Positions 11,229-22,379 of a stretch of 64,000 nucleotides of DNA are shown here, piece by piece. Below the pieces are notes generated by a model. The model worked only from the letters and a program-made list of their open reading frames with translations, was not told where the DNA came from and ran no database searches. Origin of the DNA: Melieria omissa (lineage: Eukaryota > Arthropoda > Insecta > Diptera > Ulidiidae); NCBI GenBank assembly GCA_963971225.1, contig OZ020269.1, forward strand, positions 37,407,264-37,471,263, in the 5' to 3' direction. Position numbers and translations under genes: made by a program. Within the stretch, counting starts at the first letter, position 1, and every line of letters begins with the position of its first letter.

Positions 11229-11651
11229 CAGTAGCGACTCGGTAAAAGCAACCGATTAATGACAGGGGCAGTTGCAACTACCGAGTTTGTTGCAATTATC
11301 GAGTCTAAATTTTTGTATGAAAATTTGCAAATTTCACAAAGTTTTATAAGGGTTTCATTAGAATTCATTATTATTTTATTCATATTTTGTTGTATTACAA
11401 AAAAAAGAACTTAAACTAATCACATTCATTGTGTTTAAGAAAAATCAAACAGAAACAAGAACTTCAAACATTTCTTAAAAAGGCTTTAATTAACAAAACA
11501 GTTTGATAACAATTGAGTTTACTGATTTAAAGAAACTAGAGAGAGAAACGGGACATCATGCTTTTACTGAGTCTATAATGTATAAAATTCGGTGGTTGCG
11601 ATAATCGAGGAGTTGCGCAAATCGAGGGTTGCTTTTACCGAGTCGCTACTG
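11229..11651. mobile_element. 423 bp pogo-like MITE
   Basis: The inverted ends of about 25 bp begin CAGTAGCGACTCGGTAAAAG, with TA at 11227-11228 and 11652-11653. Further copies of the 'GTTGCAAYTACCGAG' motif lie next to each end. It interrupts the right fold-back arm; the left arm at about 8780-8800 lacks it. Confidence 0.8.
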
Positions 11652-12781
11652 TAAATGAAAAATTTATTTGGTTTCTAGATCTCTTGATTAGTAAATTGTT
11701 TGGTTTTGGAGACACATATAATTGTTCGCAAGTTGTAAAATCAATCAACCAAGCGCAGCATACGGTTACAAACAACCATACAGCAAAAAGATTCGGTTGA
11801 TGATGACAGGCGCTCATGGGCGTACCTAGGTATGGGTAGAGGAGGGTAGTTCGCCCTCGTTATTCTATATTTTACATACATATGCACAGAAATCTATATT
11901 CTAATCTATTTGAATTTTATATTCTGAATTTGGAAATGTAGTTATGTCTTTGCCCCCTTAAATTTGTTGCTGGGTACGCCCAGGCACTTGCTTTTCGCAA
12001 AAAAGAATGAAAACAGCGGCACAATCTGCCAAAACTAATGTAATTGTTCAGCGGTCACTTCATTGTCGCAATACAGTTACGCCGACGCAAAGGATAGACC
12101 TGCTGGCGCCGCACCTATTGGCAATGCGGTGCCTTAGCAACGATGTGTATGTGTCATGCCAAAGAAAATAAAGACTTCATATTCTTTGATTATACCAAAG
12201 AATATGAAGTAATATAGAACGCGCATCTCATACAAGCAAACGCATTGTATGGCGGGTACTGCTGGTAGTACCCTCTGTTACTAACAGCAGAAATCTCTGT
12301 AGCTTCGGCGTAACATGTGAGTAGAAGCAAAGAAAATAAACATACGAAGGCTTGCTTTTGGTTGCGCTCACTGCAGCGAGTCTGCGTTAGCACACTGCTG
12401 CGGCGTGGGATGATTGGGAGATGAGGACGATGTTCTGTTGTTGTTGTTGTTGCGCTGGCGAAACGATGAAATTGTAAAACGATTTATATTTTCTAGCGGC
12501 TGGCTTTTGTTCTTCTTCTATAAGCCTGCACGGCGTTCCATATTGCTCATGAATTCACTGCCGACTGTAGTGTGCGCATAATCATAGAAAAGAAAATAAA
12601 ATATGGCTGGCGTGGTGACCTATATGATCGCTACAGGCAATTAAAAATAAATAAAAAGTAATCACAAAAGACAACTTAAAAGGGAAATTGGAAAGAAAGG
12701 AAGACGTTTTTATTAGCCCGTAATAATTTTCCGTCCCGTTCTTTGGAACTTTTTTACTGCCCACATATAATGCTTACTTAA

Positions 12782-14133
12782 CCCTAGTGTGTGTGCTGAA
12801 AAAACATCCTTACCCTTGTGATGGGGTACCCGGGTACCCCAGTACAAATTGTATGAAAATTTCTCACTTTTTGTTCGCACTGTAAGAAATTTTACTGTTT
12901 TTGCTTGGTTTTAAAGCTCTCACTAATATAAAAGTACATTTTGGGATTTTCCTTGTTACAAAAAATGACTTCTAAAATTGTTTTTTAATTTCCAGTAATG
13001 AATTTTTGTGCAATTTCGGATCCCGTTTTCATAAAAAGGGGAATACCATTCATACGCTGCTGTAAATTTCAATGGAAGGTCATTCCCCGCGGAAATTTGT
13101 TACATTTGAACTTTGTAACAAATTAATTAATCATTAGTAATTAGTTTCAATTGCATTGTGAAAGATCTGAGCAACTTCTGAAATGAGTTCTTATTCAGCA
13201 AGAGCTCGTTAGTAACGATAACCCACCAACGGCTATCTTTTAACCATAACTCAGAAACCTGACTCCTCAAACACAATCGATCTGTTCCTTCAATCCTTAT
13301 CACAACCTATAAAATCCCATACGTAAACAAATCCCAACAGCCGGTAACTCTCCAGTCGTTTTCTTCCACTTGAGTATCCATAAACCCTTATCGCAACATA
13401 CAGTATCACAAACGCAAACAAATCCTAAGTGGCTTCCTGCCTTATCATAAACATACAATATACATATATTTAAACATACAATATGCATATCGCAACAAAC
13501 CGAGGTTTCATTGTGAACTCTGTGCGTTGCAATATTTAGTTTTAAGTTGGAATTGAATAAAGAACTTCCTATAATACAGAACTCCTCGTTTAATTTACAA
13601 CGAGCGAATCAATTGAAATTTATTCTATAACTCGTTGTGAAAGATTTATCTCAACCGAAATTCAAGAAATAATGTACGAAAGTAAAAGTGATGAAGAGAT
13701 GATCTGAAGCCAATAGAAGCCTCTGACGCCTAGCCTGCGGGTTGCATAGAAACTGACCATCTCAGAATTTATATAACCAAAATCATTTTTTTTAATTTCC
13801 TCAAAATCGATTGAGTGATTGTTCTCGTTGATAAAATTGTTTTATAACAAATTAACTTTAAAAAGTTTTACTTACAGGAAAAATCTATGCAACTCCATAT
13901 AAAATGTATTGGGGTACCCGGGTACCCCAGCACACGGGTAAGGGTGTAAAAAGTAAAATGTTGCGCCGCACCCTCCAAAATAAAATAAATGGAATTAAAC
14001 ACCCGAAAATGAAGACAGAATACCATTTTGGGAGTTGTCATGAACATTCATCTTTCTAGGTTATCCGCAAATGTATAAAATTTCGATATAAAAGTGATTT
14101 GGGTACCCGGGTACCCCATCACACACATAAGGG
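12782..14133. mobile_element. TTAA-flanked element with GGTACCCGGGTACC palindromes
   Basis: TTAA lies at 12778-12781 and 14134-14137. The ends are CCCTAGTGTGTGTG and, reversed, CCCTTATGTGTGTG. The 18 bp palindrome GGGGTACCCGGGTACCCC occurs near the left end (about 12824) and near the right end (about 13908), with a slightly shorter version at about 14099. No transposase was recognised. It is inserted in the P-like element. Confidence 0.75.
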
Positions 14134-14395
14134 TTAAAAGAACTAAAATAAGAAAATGTTATATTGTAAATTTATGGTGACATCATTCGCCATGGAACAA
14201 TTCAGGTTCAGAAAATCACATTTTTCATATGACAAAATATTTGTCTTATTATTTATTTCTTTATTTAGTGCTTTAGTAGTGCTTTCGACATATTGAAAGT
14301 CAATAGACCTATTAAATTATGCTTGTCTATACAATCTTTTAACCCTTGGTTTGTCCGTTAGATTTCGATTTTAAAAAAAACTTAAAACACGTATC

Positions 14396-15359
14396 TAATT
14401 ATTTATGATTTCAAGTGTTTTTATGAATTTTGAAGTCAATGTAGCCATCAATTAATTTTTTTTCTAGTTTTCCCATATTCTCAAACTTGTAATCAACCAT
14501 GTGAAAATATAAACTAATAATTTTATTTCGAACTCACCACATAAAAATATTTGTAAACATTTTAAATTGGGATCAACCACCAAATTTAAAATCAATCAAA
14601 GCGTTGGCCATCAAAAAGCCATACACCACAAAGATTCGATTGATAGAAATATGATGGCAATTTGGGCAGCAAACCCGCCAATCGGCAACATAAAGAAGCA
14701 TACACACAATAATCGACAACAACAAAAACATTAGCGAATCCCGAGTCATCTTCGTTGAAACGATGATGACGATGCTTTGGTTCGTTGTTTGCTCTTTGCT
14801 TGCGATTCGGCAAACAAGATCAAGAAACATACATGCAAAAAATGATTGAGCGAACACTACGCTGCAACACAACCATTTAATTATTTATGATTTCAAGTGT
14901 TTTTATGAATTTTGAAGTCAATGTAGCCATCAATTAATTTTTTTTCTAGTTTTCCCATATTCTCAAACTTGTAATCAACCATGTGAAAATATAAACTAAT
15001 AATTTTATTTCGAACTCACCACATAAAAATATTTGTAAACATTTTAAATTGGGATCAACCACCAAATTTAAAATCAATCAAAGCGTTGGCCATCAAAAAG
15101 CCATACACCACAAAGATTCGATTGATAGAAATATGATGGCAATTTGGGCAGCAAACCCGCCAATCGGCAACATAAAGAAGCATACACACAATAATCGACA
15201 ACAACAAAAACATTAGCGAATCCCGAGTCATCTTCGTTGAAACGATGATGACGATGCTTTGGTTCGTTGTTTGCTCTTTGCTTGCGATTCGGCAAACAAG
15301 ATCAAGAAACATACATGCAAAAAATGATTGAGCGAACACTACGCTGCAACACAACCATT
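14396..15359. repeat. 482 bp tandem duplication
   Basis: 14396-14877 and 14878-15359 are head-to-tail copies with an offset of exactly 482 bases and no difference that I can see by eye. Each unit runs from TAATTATTTATGATTTCAAG to GCTGCAACACAACCATT. They lie in the P-like element and contain sequence related, inverted, to 38570-38650. The identity means a very recent duplication or an assembly duplication. Confidence 0.9.
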
Positions 15360-15584
15360 TCAATGTACACGAGTGAAGCCGTTGCGAACAAAAACATTGC
15401 TTTTTGCTGTTGTCCTACGAAAATCTAACAGAAAATGTTATGAACTTAACATTCTCAAATGCCTACGCTTCGCTCTTCCCGCTCGCATCATAGCAACCGA
15501 AAACACTTTTGTGCCCACATGCGCGTTCTATATTACTTCATATTCTTTGATTATACACAAAATGTTTAATAATAATTAATAATT

Positions 15585-15899
15585 GATTGGCACGACAGCC
15601 CGCTTACGCGAGACTAAGGCCTAGCTTCCCGCAACCACCCGTGTTGTGCGTGTGAATTTTGTACGCGGGTGGAAGGGACCTACAGTTTTATGCCGGTTCC
15701 GAACGGCAGGTTGGGAGCTTTTTCATAGGCAATTTTTACTCTCAGAGGTTTGCCATTTCCAGCTCAGAGGACAGCCACCGAAAGAGAAAACGAGTTTCCC
15801 GTTATTTTTTTAGGTGTTACTACATGCAGTATTCGATCTTGCGTCGCTCTGCATGCGACTCGTTGGACCGCGCACTAACCAACTGAGCCACGGCGGCTG
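15585..15899 (-). repeat. tRNA-headed SINE
   Basis: On the minus strand it starts GCCGCCGTGGCTCAGTTGGT, which contains an exact A-box, with a B-box-like AGATCGAATAC about 55 bases later. The body includes the 'CCGAACGGCA' and 'GGACCTACAGTTTTATGCCG' blocks that I recall as common in tephritid genomic repeats. The latter is remembered knowledge, not checked. Confidence 0.6.
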
Positions 15900-16194
15900 A
15901 AATTTATATATACTTTTCTTTTTTTGATTGGTTCGAGTAAGTATTCCGTACTTCTTTTAATTTCTCTTCTAATTTCGCGCAAAATCAATACATTTTTCAA
16001 CTCCATTAGTTGGAGTAGGATACTCGTATTTGACTCTTAACATCTGGCAAATATGTATATAAAGTTCAGGAAAGCAGTGGATGAAGGGGTTTGCCTCTAC
16101 GTGCCTAAACGTGTAAAATCCTTCTGTTTTTTATCTCGAAGCCTAAAACCAATGAAATCCCAAAATCCAAACAAAATTTTAGCAGTTCGTTCTA

Positions 16195-16660
16195 TATCTC
16201 TCTCACAATAATTCTTCGTGAGTCCTTTGGCTCAGGATGCGTATTCGATGAGTGGAAAATAACTTTTATTTCACCGATATATAAATCGTTAATTACTTAA
16301 CTAATCATAACAACCCGTTACCGGGCTACGACAAAAAAGCTCTCTCGAAATCCGGGGTAACAAATCATATCGAAAAATGCAGACCTATTGTGAAGCTTCT
16401 GTTATCCCCTGTTTTACATCTGTTACAAGCCTTACAGAACCATATCGTTACACCACAACATGGATTACTTACTTTTCTCAATTTTTATCAACGACGTCGC
16501 AAACTGCAATGCAATAACTTTCCAACGGAATAATACTCCCTTGACTCCTCGTAAGACTGTTTCAAAGGACTTATTGGTTTTGCTAGATTCCAAACTCAAG
16601 TATGACTTCCAAAGAGAATATGTAGTTAATTTTACTAAAACCACAGAACAAACAATATAC
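16195..16660 (+). pseudogene. Jockey/I-type LINE reverse transcriptase relic
   Basis: The plus-strand frame at about 16199 reads SLTIILRESF...EWKITFISPIYKS, matching the 'SL..G.FP..WK...I.PIYKSG' region of jockey-group reverse transcriptases. After a gap, KCRPIVKL (the YRPI block) and TPQHG follow. Then comes LLFSIFINDVANC (the 'LF..FINDI' block) running into KDLLVLLDSKLKYDF ('DLGVLLDSKL'). The FADD catalytic block is missing, and blocks are joined by deletions and frameshifts. It is interrupted by a short RTE 3' scrap at 16298-16345. Confidence 0.65.
16298..16345 (-). repeat. RTE LINE 3'-end scrap
   Basis: CATAACAACCCGTTAYCGGGYTACG matches the 3' ends of the two RTE copies (19706-19735 and, reversed, 43105-43135) with two differences, including the adjoining TTACTTAACT tail. 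About 50 bases are preserved. Confidence 0.6.
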
Positions 16661-17329
16661 AGAATGCGCATCTGGTGTAAAAAAAATTTTCTTTGCGGGT
16701 TCCAGCGGTAGGACCCGTTTGGAGATGCGGGGGAAGCAGTAAAAGGGACGAGAACGCACAGAGCGCGAGAGCGTAAGCTGAGAAGCTGCGACCGCGCACC
16801 ACACACTGTGGTTGTTGTTGTTGGGCAACAAAGCTATGTGCCGCTTGCATGTTGGTGGCAGTGTTGCCGTTTTGGTAGAATTCTACCAAATTTGGTTGAT
16901 TTTATTTCAAATTTTTAGTTTTGGTAGAATGGTAGAATTGTTTTCGATTTGGTAGATTTTCCAGAGGAAAATTGTTAAAACACATTCATTCCACAAAATC
17001 CTGAAAAAAAGTCTGGCAAGCCTTGAAAATGAACCGTCTGGCATTACTGCTTTTGTATGAGAATTGTACTATAAGTGGGAACGCAACAAACAGATTTACA
17101 TATTATAGCGTGAGATACCCAATTACAAAATGCGAGTAAGTGAGATAGCAAGAGTGTATGTACTTCGAAATTCCCGCCAAATTTCATCATCCTTTCGAAT
17201 TTGATTCATTATATTGTTGTGCGCGTTGGAGTTAGGCACAGTTCTGTTCTGTGATTTGTAAAAATGGATAGGTAAGAGCTGCAGCATTTATTTTAAGTAA
17301 AATAAAGTTTTTTCACCATTTTTGCAATG

Positions 17330-18020
17330 CAGCACTCCATTAGGCAGCAGGAAATTCCGCCTGGAATGGATACAAGAATTTCCGTGGCTCCGAGAAATGG
17401 AGGGGTGCGCCTATTGTGCGGCCTGCGAAAAGACCTTAACGCATCTAAGGAAACATGCAACCAACAACACTCACAAACAAAATTAAAACCACAAGAAATC
17501 ACAATTGAAACTGGATACATTTTTAACCAACAAAAAACGTGGCATACAACAGCAAGTATATTTAGCAGAATTAACAATGGTAATGTTCTGCATTCAAATA
17601 AACTACCATTTTTGTTAATGGACTTCTTGCCTAAACTGCTGGCTGAATGCTGTCCGCGACTCTGCGATTGCCAAAGCGCTTAAATGCGCACGCACTAAGT
17701 CTACAGAAGTCGCCGAAGTCCTAGGTACGAAAGCTTTGGCACAAATCGCTTCATCGCTGAGATCCAGTAAATTTTCGCTTATTGTGGATGAGACCACAGA
17801 CATCGCATCAAAGAAGTCGCTTGTACTGGTCGTACGGTGTGTGGATACACAATCTCGCATTGTTCGCGACCGATTTTTAAGTTTGTTGGAATTAAGCAAG
17901 TGCGATTCTACTACAATTTTTGAGACAATTAAAAGTTTTTTTTTGAAATATGAGATACCTATTACGAACTTAATTGGCCTCGCTACTGATGGAGCTAGTG
18001 TAATTCAGAAAAAATATTAA
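17330..18020 (+). pseudogene. hAT transposase N-terminal and core part
   Basis: One frame gives FRLEWIQEFPW...YCAACEKTLTHLRKH...H, a BED-like zinc finger (two Cys, then two His). After a frame change comes NAVRDSAIAKALKCARTKST and SLIVDETTDIASKKSLVLVV, the 'DETTD' block with the first catalytic Asp, then IGLATDGASV, the 'DGA' block with the second. The frame ends at about 18020, soon after. The downstream catalytic Glu and dimerisation domains are not found on this strand. They lie inverted at 18111-18359. Confidence 0.7.
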
Positions 18021-18110
18021 AAGTAACTGCTCGCAGACCAGATTGTCTTATTTTTTGTACTATTTAGCTCTGCGGCCAGCATTACATTGTTAATTGTACG
18101 AAAGTCTTGC

Positions 18111-18359
18111 TTATTTCTTTTTTTTTTTAATTAAAGCCAATTCCGAAAACATTCGCTCAGCAGCAGCGGAGCTATGAGGTAAACTCAAAAGATTAAAAAC
18201 AAATTCACATAAGTCTTTAAAACAACTTTCATTCATACCGTTTTTAATGTCACAAACTTTTCCCCAAAAACTATTTATATCCATTTCACTCGACAGATTT
18301 GTATGAGATAATCTTAAAATACTCCACTGTGTCACTATTTTATCTGGGTCGCAGTTCAC
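18111..18359 (-). pseudogene. hAT transposase C-terminal dimerisation domain, inverted
   Basis: The minus-strand frame contains NSFWGKVCDIKN and ends LLSLPHSSAAAERMFSELAL followed by IK and a lysine run. 'LP.SSAAAER.FS.L..IK' is the signature of the hAT C-terminal dimerisation domain. Its orientation is opposite to that of the N-terminal part in the same element, so the interior is inverted or comes from two copies. The lysine run reflects a T-run on the plus strand. Confidence 0.75.
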
Positions 18360-19685
18360 TAAAAATGAAAATTTATTTACAAGCGGTAGAATATTTATTT
18401 CGGAACTGGATATTACTTTTTGTGGAGTTATGCGTGATAAAAATGTTCCTTATTTATTCTACGTTTAGTATATAATGCGTACATGTACCTAATGGTAACT
18501 AACATATGAACAAACATATGCACGTTTCAAAGATAATTTTTGTTTATTATTAATTGCCTAATGAATTTTTTATTTTTTTGCAATGAATGTATATGTTAAA
18601 CTATGTAAATAAACAAATGTTGATCTCAGAATTTGAAAATAATTTTGGTAGAATTTTGGTAGAATTTTTAAAGGATTTTGGTAGATAATAATTTTTTGGA
18701 ACGGCAACACTGGTTGGTGGTGGCTCGTGCTCGCTCTCCGCTTGCTTTTTTACAAACAAGAACAAGAAGAGGACAGGCAAAGTTTTCATAGAAAAATTGA
18801 TTGAGCGATCGCCAAGGCACATAAGGTGGTAGCACTATGGGAAAAACCAAAATTCAAAGGATTTTTTTGGTCTGCTTGTAAAATAGAAGTTGTAATAAGT
18901 ACAAATGGGTACAATGAAAATAAATATATGTGTTAAATATTGAAACAACCAAGACGCATTAAGAAAGTGATAATAAGTGGAAAACTATTGCTACAATGTT
19001 GTGCTAATTATCAAAGAAACAAGTTTAATCAGTTCTGGTGCTGCAACTACCTATTGAATTTGCCTTGGCGATCGCTTTGCGAAATCAACCACCATTTCAA
19101 TGTGCACGAGTAAAGCCAAGCTGGCTTGCTGCGGAAAGCAACAACATTGCGTGTTGTTGTCGAAGTGAGAATAAAGCCCAAAACCATAGAATCTATGCGT
19201 GTACAATACATCAATTCGCGCTTACTCTCTCGGTTCCCTTTACATTTTCCTCACCTTTGTTGCTTCCCGCCCGCGTCTGTAATGAAATCGCAAAATTATT
19301 TCAGATGCGCCTTCTGTATACTGTTTATTCTGTGCTAATACGCAACTTTTTCTAACACGCAACTCTACGGATTTCATAAAATCACACACTCTAAAAAGCC
19401 TGTTCTCAAGTGTGGTCAGGTCAATATTGGAATACGCATGCAGACGAAAAATGTATGAAATTATTTTCATCGAAGATGTATGTTTGTGATATGATAATTC
19501 TGCCTTTCTATGTGCCGGGTAGATCGCCAAGAGTCCAATCAAAGCGTATTAATTCATCAATCACTATGCATGGTATGTGCGTTGTCACGTTAGCAAAACG
19601 GTTTTTAAAAAAATAATAAGAAAACATTTGTTTGGTCAAATTGATTTGCTTTTTTTAAACAGCCGCTTTCAGGCTCAGGCTAATA

Positions 19686-21869
19686 CTTACTTACTTACTT
19701 AACTGGCCATAACAACCCGTTATCGGGTTACGGCCTGCCGCAAAACTTCTCTCCAGGCGCCTCTGCTTCGCGCGCGCCTTCTCCAGTTGGTCACACCAAG
19801 AGATACCAGGGCCTCTTCCACTTGGTCCTTCCACCGGAGACACGGCCTCCCTCTTCGCCGTCGACCTCCAACCATCGCATCGAATACCTTTTTCGCCGGA
19901 GCTTCGTCGTCCATGCGACAGACATCACCGAGCCAGCGTAGCCGCTGGATGTTAATTCGCTGCGCTACGTCCATGTCCTTATACAGCTCATACAGCTCGT
20001 TATTGGTTCGTATGCGATAGTCGTCACCAACCCGAACAGGGCCGAAGATTTTGCGAAGCACCTTCCTCTCGAACACTCCAAGGGCCGCTATGTCGTTTCG
20101 TGTCATTGTCCATGCTTCAGCGCCATAGAGGAGCACGGGCAAGATAAGCGTCCTATAGAGTGAAAGTTTTGTCGGTCGAGAGAGGTCTCTACTTCTCAAT
20201 TGCCTACCGAGACCGTAGTAGCACCTGTTGGCAAGAGTTATCCTTCGCTTTATCTCCAGACTGACATCATTGCTGCTGTTGATGGCGGTGCCAAGGTAGA
20301 CGAATTCCTTGACAACTTCAAAAGCATACCTGTCGGCCTCGACGTGAGACCCTAGCCGCTGCGAGTCCCTGCGTGTAGACAGCATATACTTCGTCTTGCC
20401 CTCATTTACCACCAGACCCATTTTGGCAGATTCTCTTTCGATAGCCGCAAAGGCAGCGGTGACATCTCGCTTGTTACGTCCGATGACATCAATATCATCA
20501 GCGTAAGCAAGGAGCTGGACACTTTTGTTGAAAATTGTGCCATTACGATGTACACCGGCCTTGCGCAGAACACTCTCCATGGTGAAGTTGAAGAGGTCGC
20601 AGGACAAACGATCGCCCTGTCTGAAACCTCGAACGGTATCAAAGGGGTCGGAGAGGTCACTTCCAACCTTGACGGAGCTGCGCGTATTGCTCAACGTCGC
20701 TCTGCAAAGTCTAACGAGCTTTGCAGGGATACCAAGTTCAGACAATGCGGCATATAGGCGATCCCTTATCGGGCTATCGAATGCTGCCTTGTAATCGATG
20801 AAGAGATGGTGTGTATCGATTTGGTTCTCATGGGTCTTCTCCAGGACTTGGCGTAGAGTGAATATCTGGTCGATGGTGGACTTACCAGGTCTAAAGCCGC
20901 ACTGATAAGGTCCAATCAGCGCCTTGGCGAGTGGCTTTAGTCTTTCACATAATACGCTCGTCAGGACCTTGTATGCAATGGGAAGTAGGCTGATACCCCT
21001 GTAGTTGGCGCATATTGTTGGGTCGCCTTTCTTCAGTACAGGACAAAGGGCACTGAGGTTCCAATCGTTGGGCATTCGTTCCTCCAGCCATATTTTGCAA
21101 ATGAGCTGATGCATGCACCCAATCAGCTCACCGCCGCCGGCCTTGAACAATTCAGCTGGTAGCCCATCCGGCCCTGCAGCTTTGTTGTTCTTGAGTCGCT
21201 GGATAGCGACCCGGACCTCGTCATGGCTGGGCGGTGGCACATCCACACCGTCGTCGTCGATTGGTGCCATCTGGACATCTTCACCACTGGCGGTATTGTT
21301 CCTTTCGTCGCCTGCGAGCAGCTTGGTGAAGTGCTCCTTCCACAACCTCAGCACACCCTGCGCATCCGTAACCAGATCCCCGTTTTCGTCTCTGCAAGAA
21401 GATGCCCCGGGCTTAAATCCTTCCGTGAGACGCTTAACTTTTTGGAAGAATTTTCGGGCGTCATTCCTGCTCCTGCACTCCTCGATTTCCTCACGCTCGC
21501 GCCTTTCTTGCTCCCGTTTCTTGCGTCTAAAAAGGCACCTCTCTTTCTTCCTCTCCTCCTGGTATTTTTCTGTCATGGCTCGCGTGGCGGCCGACTGCAG
21601 GGTCTTCTTGTATGCAGCATTCTTCACTGCAGTGGCTGCGCGACACTCTTCATCGTACCATTGGTTTTTTGGTGGTGGGCGTCGAAAACCAAGGACATTT
21701 TCTGCGGCGGCGCGCATAGAGTGGGATAAGTGAGCTCATAATCCGCCGATGTCATCAGGTGGAGAGGGGGAGCGACCGAGCTGGTTGGAGAGTTGAGCGA
21801 AGTAGGCTTCGGCTACCCCTTGTGATCGCAGCTTACTGATGTCCAGCTTTCTTCGCAAACTAGGTTGTG
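19686..21869 (-). mobile_element. 5'-truncated RTE-type LINE
   Basis: This is the 3' two thirds of the same RTE family as 39895-43157, on the minus strand. It is flanked by direct repeats CAGGCTAATA (19676-19685, 21870-21879). The 3' end carries a (TTAC/GTAA)n tail of about four units. 5' truncation with a variable TSD is typical of target-primed reverse transcription. Its coding region differs from the full-length copy by only a handful of amino acids, so insertion is recent. Confidence 0.9.
19720..21869 (-). pseudogene. RTE reverse transcriptase, N-terminally truncated
   Basis: The frame is open on the minus strand to a stop at 19720. From an internal Met (21717) it encodes 665 residues. 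Visible blocks are NKAAGPDGLPAELFKAG, GDPTICANYRGISLLP, QCGFRPGKSTIDQIF, FIDYKAAFDS, GFRQGDRLSCDLFNF and the catalytic LAYADDIDVIG. A C-terminal tail includes LPVLLYGAEAWT. The endonuclease domain is missing because of 5' truncation, so it cannot move by itself. Strong similarity to the 994-codon ORF at 40134. Confidence 0.9.
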
Positions 21870-21879
21870 CAGGCTAATA

Positions 21880-22379
21880 AGTTTATTAAATTGTGAGCCG
21901 AGGTTTACTTCTACGTCCTTAATGACTTTTTTATCGGCAAATGCATTTTTTTGAAAAGGTGAAAGTGGCAGGTGTCACATTCGACTTTTTGTAAAAAATC
22001 AGTCGCAAGTGTCGATCGATGCGATGGCGACTTTCGAGATAAACGATCATCACCATAAACTTGATTCATCAAATTAAATGTTTCGGTCTAAACAATTTTA
22101 AAACAAAAGTTAATATTGGCTCTTTATTCAATGCTCCTTTTTGTACCGATGCACAGTGAATCGTTCCATAGACAAAATTCCAAAAATTTATGATCTCAGA
22201 ATTTTACGATTTTGATGTCATTTGAAAGAAAAAACTCTAACTAAGAAAACCCAAAAAATCTGTGCAAAAAATCAATTAGTGTCTGTGCAAAAACGGCTCA
22301 AAGTTGAAACTTTTTTCTCAAAAAATGGAAACTTACATTTTCTGGGTTTTAGTCTATTGAGTAAAAAAAATTTAAAAAA
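21880..22379. other. Unassigned AT-rich spacer
   Basis: No gene or element ends recognised between the RTE target duplication and the TA-flanked element starting at 22382. Short repeats of 'caaaaaatc' and T runs only. Confidence 0.4.

Larger units (their letters stand above)
4749..12188. mobile_element. Large fold-back element with nested insertions
   Basis: The left side (4749-4901, 6225-6317, 8675-about 9095) is the reverse complement of the right side (about 10942-11228, 11652-12188). Removing the nested insertions leaves arms of roughly 0.7 kb around a loop of about 1.85 kb. The outer ends read CAAAGAATATAAAG and, reversed, CAAAGAATATGAAG. The second form is identical to the tip of the P-like elements at 12196, 38540 and 61760, so a P-superfamily fold-back (Galileo-like architecture) is a reasonable inference. 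No TSD was found and no transposase is visible inside. The right arm carries extra sequence at about 11710-11870. Confidence 0.6.
12196..15548 (-). mobile_element. P-like element, non-autonomous, with nested MITE
   Basis: The left end CAAAGAATATGAAGTAATAT continues to GAACGCGC. The right end is its reverse complement, apart from one terminal base. An 8 bp duplication, GATTATAC, flanks it (12188-12195, 15549-15556), the length P elements make. The subterminal sequence (ATCTCATACAAGCAAACGC, GGCGGGTACTG) matches the P-like elements at 38540-47892 and 61760. Only a scrap of the transposase 3' end is visible (14138-14200, CACCATGGAAC-like, minus strand). It sits at the right end of the fold-back element. 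Confidence 0.75.
16859..18712 (+). mobile_element. hAT-superfamily transposon, rearranged
   Basis: The inverted ends CAGTGTTGCCGTT... and ...AACGGCAACACTG are flanked by a perfect 8 bp duplication, GTTGGTGG (16851-16858, 18713-18720), the hAT target length. The subterminal regions carry many copies of TTTGGTAGAA at both ends, a plausible transposase-binding array. The interior holds two hAT transposase parts facing each other. Confidence 0.9.
16660..19316. mobile_element. Possible second P-like MITE hosting the hAT element
   Basis: The ends CAGAATGCGCATCTG and, reversed, CAGAAGGCGCATCTG form an imperfect 15 bp inverted repeat. Further inverted blocks lie inside (CGATCGCCAAGGCA near 18808 against TGCCTTGGCGATCG near 19060). 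The right part is similar to 15340-15520 of the P-like element (CAACCATTTCAATGTRCACGAG). No clear TSD was found, so boundaries are tentative. Confidence 0.45.

Noticed and set aside
14573..15363. Two identical minus-strand frames of ~100 residues
   Set aside because: They are identical only because the 482 bp duplication copies them. No domain-like content.
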